Below are positions 14,309 to 17,550 of a stretch of DNA of 17,550 nucleotides, in pieces. Each line of letters begins with the position of its first letter. Within the stretch, counting starts at the first letter, position 1. Origin of the DNA: an uncultured Bacilli bacterium (lineage in GTDB: Bacteria > Bacillota_I > Bacilli_A > RF39 > UBA660); the NCBI GenBank assembly GCA_944363745.1, contig CALVVD010000010.1, positions 1-17,550 of the forward strand. The letters are read 5' to 3'. The notes under the pieces are model-generated. The model was not told the DNA's origin, searched no databases, and saw nothing but the letters and a program-made list of their open reading frames with translations. A program made the translations under genes and the position numbers.

Positions 14309-15187
14309 ATGGATAATAAAATGAATAATATGCTAAAAGAGTTTTTAGAAAAAAGCAATGCTAAAAATGAAGAAGAGTTAAATGAAGCTTTAGGGGAGTT
14401 TTTAGAAAAGTATAATGATGGAGAAATAGAGTATGAAAGTACACCTTTAGATAAAGCTTATGAATTATTAGAGGAAGCAGAGAATGCTAAGACAGAAAAA
14501 GAAGCGAAAAGACTTGCTAAATTGGCTTTTGAAACAAGCAATGCTTGTTTTGATGCTAAAATGTTCTTAGCAGACTTAGAGGATAATTCTCTAAAATCTA
14601 ATAAAATATTAAATGAAGGTTTAGAGTTTGAAAAGAAAAGATTAGAAAAAGAAGGATACTTTGATAAAGAAAATATTGGTATTTTTTATGGTATTTTTGA
14701 AACTAGACCATATATGAGAGGTCTTTATCTTAAAGCTAGTAATTTAAGTAATGAAGGTAAATATAAGAAAGCGATTGAAGTATGTAAGGAAATACTTAGA
14801 TTAAATAATAATGATAATATGGGTGCTAGATACTTATTAATGGCTTTATATGCTGTAATTGAAGATGAAAAGAGTATGTTAAGTTTATATAAGAAATATA
14901 AAGAAAATAATTTAGAGATGTTATTCCCTTTATTTGCTTTATATTATAAAAAAGAAGATGATGTTAATGCTAAGAAGTATTTAGATATGATTAATAAATG
15001 TAATAAAGATTTTGTAAAGTTTTATAAAGGTACTATAAAATTAGAAGATAATAATATGCCAGGATATTATTCTATAGGTAATGCAAGTGAAGTCTTAATG
15101 TATATGAGAGAGTATTTCTTTCTTGTTTGTACTTTAATTAGTATAAGTGATTATGTTATAGAAAATAGTAAAAAAACTAAAAAATAG
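14309..15187 (+). CDS. TPR-like protein (ETRPYMR type)
   Basis: 292 residues, soluble, Glu/Lys/Asn-rich and helical. The core IFETRPYMRGLYLKASNLSN, then KKAIEVCKEILRLNNNDNMG and ARYLLMALYAV (about 133-195), matches a recurring bacterial tetratricopeptide-type hypothetical family (motifs ETRPYMR and LNxNDNxGxRY) distantly like ST7. Such repeats act as protein-binding scaffolds; the partner is unknown. ATG 14309 is preferred to the in-frame ATG 14297, because GGAGG (14299-14303) overlaps the latter. Its TAG lies inside a terminator shared with the convergent gene. Confidence 0.8.
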   Translation: MDNKMNNMLKEFLEKSNAKNEEELNEALGEFLEKYNDGEIEYESTPLDKAYELLEEAENAKTEKEAKRLAKLAFETSNACFDAKMFLADLEDNSLKSNKILNEGLEFEKKRLEKEGYFDKENIGIFYGIFETRPYMRGLYLKASNLSNEGKYKKAIEVCKEILRLNNNDNMGARYLLMALYAVIEDEKSMLSLYKKYKENNLEMLFPLFALYYKKEDDVNAKKYLDMINKCNKDFVKFYKGTIKLEDNNMPGYYSIGNASEVLMYMREYFFLVCTLISISDYVIENSKKTKK

Positions 15188-15205
15188 TATCGCTTTACTA
15201 TTTTT
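15180..15205. terminator. Bidirectional terminator containing both stop codons
   Basis: AAAAATAGTA (15180-15189), loop TCGCTT, TACTATTTTT (15196-15205): ten perfect base pairs. The plus-strand TAG (15185-15187) and minus-strand TAG (15200-15198) both lie in the stem. Confidence 0.9.
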
Positions 15206-15536
15206 CTTTTGTAACAATTCTTAATTTTTCATCATTTTCTAATCCTTTAGTACTACCTTCTGGTAATAAATATATATAATAGGCTTTTAATCTTGGTCTA
15301 ATAAATTTTTCTGTTCTAATAGATGGATACAATGCTAATATATTGTTTTCTTTATCAGTAACAACAATATCTAGTTTTTGACATACAAAATAAGTATTAA
15401 TCATTTTCTTTTTAGGATAACATAATCCTTCTTTAATAGGATATAAATAAAATCTATAGCCTTTAATTCTATCTTTAAAACTAGTTAAAGTCTTTATTTT
15501 TATTTTTTTATTAGCATTAATTAAATATCTATCCAT
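15198..15536 (-). CDS. DUF192-like small protein
   Basis: 112 residues. Spacing and motifs fit the DUF192 beta fold: KTLTSFKDRIKGYRFYL (the 'R-x-x-G-L-M-F-R' region), INTYFVCQKLDIVVTDKENN (the 'F-W-M-x-N-T-x-x-P-L-D' region), then ILALYPSI and YIYLLPEGSTKGLENDEKL (the 'E-L-P-A-G' end). The match is degenerate, and unlike many DUF192 proteins it has no signal peptide. Function of the family is unknown. ATG 15536 follows AGGTGGT on the minus strand by about five bases; the in-frame GTG at 15545 overlaps that site and is rejected. Confidence 0.65.
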   Translation of the reverse strand: MDRYLINANKKIKIKTLTSFKDRIKGYRFYLYPIKEGLCYPKKKMINTYFVCQKLDIVVTDKENNILALYPSIRTEKFIRPRLKAYYIYLLPEGSTKGLENDEKLRIVTKEK

Positions 15537-15584
15537 TATTACCACCTAGAAATATAATAACATTTTTAATAAAGATAATAAAGA

Positions 15585-15613
15585 TTGAAACAGTAAGAAT
15601 TTAATGATAAAAT
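15585..15613 (+). promoter_or_regulatory. Promoter of trpS
   Basis: -35 TTGAAA (15585-15590), 17-base spacer, extended -10 TGA-TAAAAT (15605-15613). The leader before the start codon is then only about 15-20 bases. Confidence 0.75.
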
Positions 15614-15635
15614 TAATTTGTTAAGAGGTGATAAG

Positions 15636-16676
15636 ATGAATATTATATTAACTGGTGATAGACCTACAGGTAATTTACATTTAGGCCATTTTGTTGGTTC
15701 TCTTAAAAATAGAGTAAAATTACAGGATGAAGGTAATTATGATGAAATGTATGTTTTTATAGCAGATACACAAGCTTTAACTGATAATTTTAATAATCCT
15801 AAAAAAGTTAGAGATAATGTTGTAGAAGTAGCAATTGATTATTTATCTGTTGGACTTGATCCCAATAAAGTAACAATATTTATTCAAAGTATGATACCAG
15901 AGTTATGTGAACTTACTATGTATTATATGAATTTAGTAACATTATCTAGATTAGAGAGAAATCCTACTGTAAAAAATGAAATTAAACAAAAGAATTTTGG
16001 TAGTAGTATTCCTGTTGGATTTTTAAATTATCCTATTAGTCAAACAGCAGATATAACAGCTTTTGATGCTACTATTGTTCCTGTTGGTGATGATCAATTA
16101 CCTATGTTAGAACAAGCTAGAGAGATTGTTAGAAGTTTTAATAATATATATGGAGAAACTTTAGTAGAACCAGAAGCATTAATTCCAGATAGTGAAGTTT
16201 GTAGAAGATTACCTGGTACTGATGGTAAAGCTAAGATGAGTAAAAGTTTAGGTAATTGTATATATTTGAAAGATGATAGTGAAACTGTTAGAAAGAAAGT
16301 TATGAGTATGTATACTGATCCTAATCATATAAGAGTAGAAGATCCTGGTGATACTAAGAATAATACAGTGTTTATCTATTTAGAAGCATTATCAACTGAT
16401 GAACACTTTAAGAAGTTTTTACCGGAATATAAGAATCTTGATGAATTAAAATCTCACTATGAAAAAGGTGGTTTAGGAGATGTTAAGATTAAGAATTTCT
16501 TATATGAAGTAATAGAAGATACTCTAACTCCTATAAGAGAAAGAAGAAAATATTATGAAGATAATATAGAGCTTGTTTATAATATATTAAAAGAAGGTAC
16601 TAAGAAAGCTGAAAGAAAAGCTAGTGAGACTTTAAAACGTGTAAAGAAAGCGATGTTAATTGATTATTTTGAATAA
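15636..16676 (+). CDS. trpS: Tryptophanyl-tRNA synthetase
   Basis: Charges tRNA-Trp with tryptophan using ATP. 346 residues, class I aminoacyl-tRNA synthetase. The HIGH-type motif is PTGNLHLGH (10-18), the second ATP motif is KMSKSLGN (200-207), and the Trp pocket and dimer segment is YPISQTADITAF with Asp139, followed by VPVGDDQLPMLEQ (149-161; more often VPVGEDQ). The C-terminal helical anticodon part ends in a basic tail. ATG 15636 follows AGAGGTGAT; the in-frame TTG at 15618 is not needed. Monocistronic, with its own promoter and terminator. Confidence 0.97.
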   Translation: MNIILTGDRPTGNLHLGHFVGSLKNRVKLQDEGNYDEMYVFIADTQALTDNFNNPKKVRDNVVEVAIDYLSVGLDPNKVTIFIQSMIPELCELTMYYMNLVTLSRLERNPTVKNEIKQKNFGSSIPVGFLNYPISQTADITAFDATIVPVGDDQLPMLEQAREIVRSFNNIYGETLVEPEALIPDSEVCRRLPGTDGKAKMSKSLGNCIYLKDDSETVRKKVMSMYTDPNHIRVEDPGDTKNNTVFIYLEALSTDEHFKKFLPEYKNLDELKSHYEKGGLGDVKIKNFLYEVIEDTLTPIRERRKYYEDNIELVYNILKEGTKKAERKASETLKRVKKAMLIDYFE

Positions 16677-16686
16677 AAAATTCTTT

Positions 16687-16717
16687 AATAATAACACGGT
16701 TTGTGTTATTATTTTTA
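16687..16717 (+). terminator. Terminator of trpS
   Basis: AATAATAACAC (16687-16697), loop GGTTT, GTGTTATTATT (16703-16713): eleven base pairs, then T. Confidence 0.85.
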
Positions 16718-16736
16718 TATAAGGTAAGGTGAGTCT

Positions 16737-17550
16737 ATGAAATTTAAAATAAAAGAATTTATGAAAGCAGATATATCTAAGTCTTATATAGTTTTAGTAA
16801 GCCTTATTTGCTTAGTATTAATAGGAAGTTACTTTTCGTATGCCATGTTTACAGTAAGTAAGGAAAAGGGTAATGCTATTAGTATAGTAACTGGTAATTT
16901 AACTTATAAACTTACTGTAGATGGAACTGATGGTAATAAGTTAACAGTAGGAGCAGGAGAGACTAAAGAATTTACTGTTACTTTATCTAATCCTAATAAT
17001 AGAACAGCAAGATTTAATTTCTATTATGTAGGTAGCCTACCTAGTGGAGTAGAAGCAGGATATAAAACAGGAGATGGAATAAATACACCAATGGCTGCAG
17101 TTGGTTCTAATTTAAATGCTAGTGGAAGTGCAGGTAGTAGTAATACATATAAGATAAGAGTAAAGAATGGATCTAGTAGTAGTGTAACAGTTACATTAGG
17201 AGTAGGTGTAGGATTAGATTATAATGATTTAAGTTTGCCTAGTAATGGACATTTATTTGAGGAAGCAAAGTTAGAAGGACCAGTGGCTGATATAGTATTA
17301 GAAAATCCAGGACCAGATGGAGATACATATGATGATGATGTAGATACATTTATCACAGGAACTGATCCAAATAACTATATTTGGTATAGTGGTAAATTAT
17401 GGAGAGCAGTAAGTGTTAATAATGAAGCAGGAACAACTAAGTTAGTAACACAGTGGAATATAAGTGCAATTACTTATTCAAGTGGTAGTACAGCATTTGA
17501 AGGAAGTTATATGGAAGATTGGTTAAATGATACTAGCGTCGATGGTTTCT
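16737..17550 (+). CDS. Exported surface protein with DPNNY domain, 5' part (partial)
   Basis: 271 residues are visible before the window ends in open frame. A basic start and hydrophobic helix (about 17-33) lead to GSYFSYAMF (30-38), a likely signal peptidase (SipW-type) site. Residues 45-165 are Ser/Gly/Thr/Val-rich beta structure (VGAGETKEFTVTLSNPNNRT, SSSSVTVTLGVGVGL). An acidic linker (about 186-204) follows. A second domain begins TGTDPNNYIWYSGKLWRAVS and continues LVTQWNISAITY and EGSYMEDWLNDTSVDGF. The DPNNY ... WR signature is shared with the protein at 8534-9943, while the N-terminal domains differ. AAGGTGAG lies just upstream of ATG 16737. Function unknown; a cell-surface or pilus/fibre role is inferred from the signal and fold. 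Confidence 0.75.
   Translation, partial: MKFKIKEFMKADISKSYIVLVSLICLVLIGSYFSYAMFTVSKEKGNAISIVTGNLTYKLTVDGTDGNKLTVGAGETKEFTVTLSNPNNRTARFNFYYVGSLPSGVEAGYKTGDGINTPMAAVGSNLNASGSAGSSNTYKIRVKNGSSSSVTVTLGVGVGLDYNDLSLPSNGHLFEEAKLEGPVADIVLENPGPDGDTYDDDVDTFITGTDPNNYIWYSGKLWRAVSVNNEAGTTKLVTQWNISAITYSSGSTAFEGSYMEDWLNDTSVDGF

Noticed and set aside
15546..15635. T-box riboswitch before trpS
   Set aside because: Only about 90 bases separate the start from the divergent gene, the promoter lies at 15585-15613, and no specifier or antiterminator structure fits.
1..17550. Mycoplasma-type code (TGA as Trp)
   Set aside because: The GT4 gene ends in TGA followed at once by the pssD start, and Trp codons throughout are TGG.
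1..17550. CRISPR array, tRNA/rRNA gene or insertion sequence
   Set aside because: No regular repeat-spacer pattern, no tRNA-like cloverleaf in the intergenic regions, and no transposase or terminal inverted repeats were seen.

Overview
The window is strongly AT-rich, densely packed DNA from a low-GC Gram-positive bacterium. Evidence for this is Bacillota-type comEA-comEC, a DnaI-type helicase loader, FtsW, a YjcZ-like small protein, TasA/SipW-type surface proteins and GGAGG-type ribosome binding sites. Genes stop with TAA, TAG and once TGA, and Trp is TGG, so the standard bacterial code (table 11) fits rather than the mycoplasma code. The style (many ORFan-like proteins, surface proteins with a 'DPNNY...WR' domain, GTG/TTG starts) resembles uncultured gut Bacilli such as the RF39-like lineages. 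That placement is inference.

Layout. 1-1042: 3' end of an FtsK/SpoIIIE DNA translocase and its terminator. 1045-2070: a self-contained gene with its own promoter and phased upstream repeats; it encodes a winged-helix domain fused to a nucleoside-deoxyribosyltransferase/TIR-like domain. 2094-4643: a three-gene glycosyltransferase operon (GT4, PssD/Alg14-like, PssE/Alg13-like with a fused membrane domain). 4645-5602: a membrane-anchored transglutaminase-like protein on the minus strand. 5635-6448: an unrecognised gene broken by a -1 frameshift at a T5A7 run. 6447-7284: peptide deformylase and a small YjcZ-like membrane protein, both minus strand. 7311-10058: ftsW followed by a TasA-like surface protein. 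10082-14269: comEA, comEC, a small unknown gene and dnaI. 14309-15205: a TPR protein. 15198-15536: a DUF192-like protein on the minus strand. 15585-16717: trpS. 16737 to the end: a second surface protein of the DPNNY type, cut by the window edge.

How the genes fit together. Most are housekeeping: chromosome segregation (FtsK), septal wall synthesis (FtsW), replication initiation (DnaI), N-terminal Met deformylation (Def), tRNA-Trp charging (TrpS) and DNA uptake (ComEA/ComEC). Around them are envelope functions: a first-sugar glycosyltransferase set, the transglutaminase-like protein and two SipW-type surface proteins. The accessory elements most worth a second look are the wHTH-NDT/TIR-like gene, with its operator-like repeats and an in-frame internal start, and the frameshifted gene at 5668-6428. 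Recurrent regulatory architecture is easy to see: most promoters have an extended TGn -10 box, and convergent genes share hairpin terminators that contain or abut the stop codons. No tRNA, rRNA, CRISPR array or insertion sequence was seen. No gap between genes exceeds 300 bases; the longest (9944-10135) is described under its own features.
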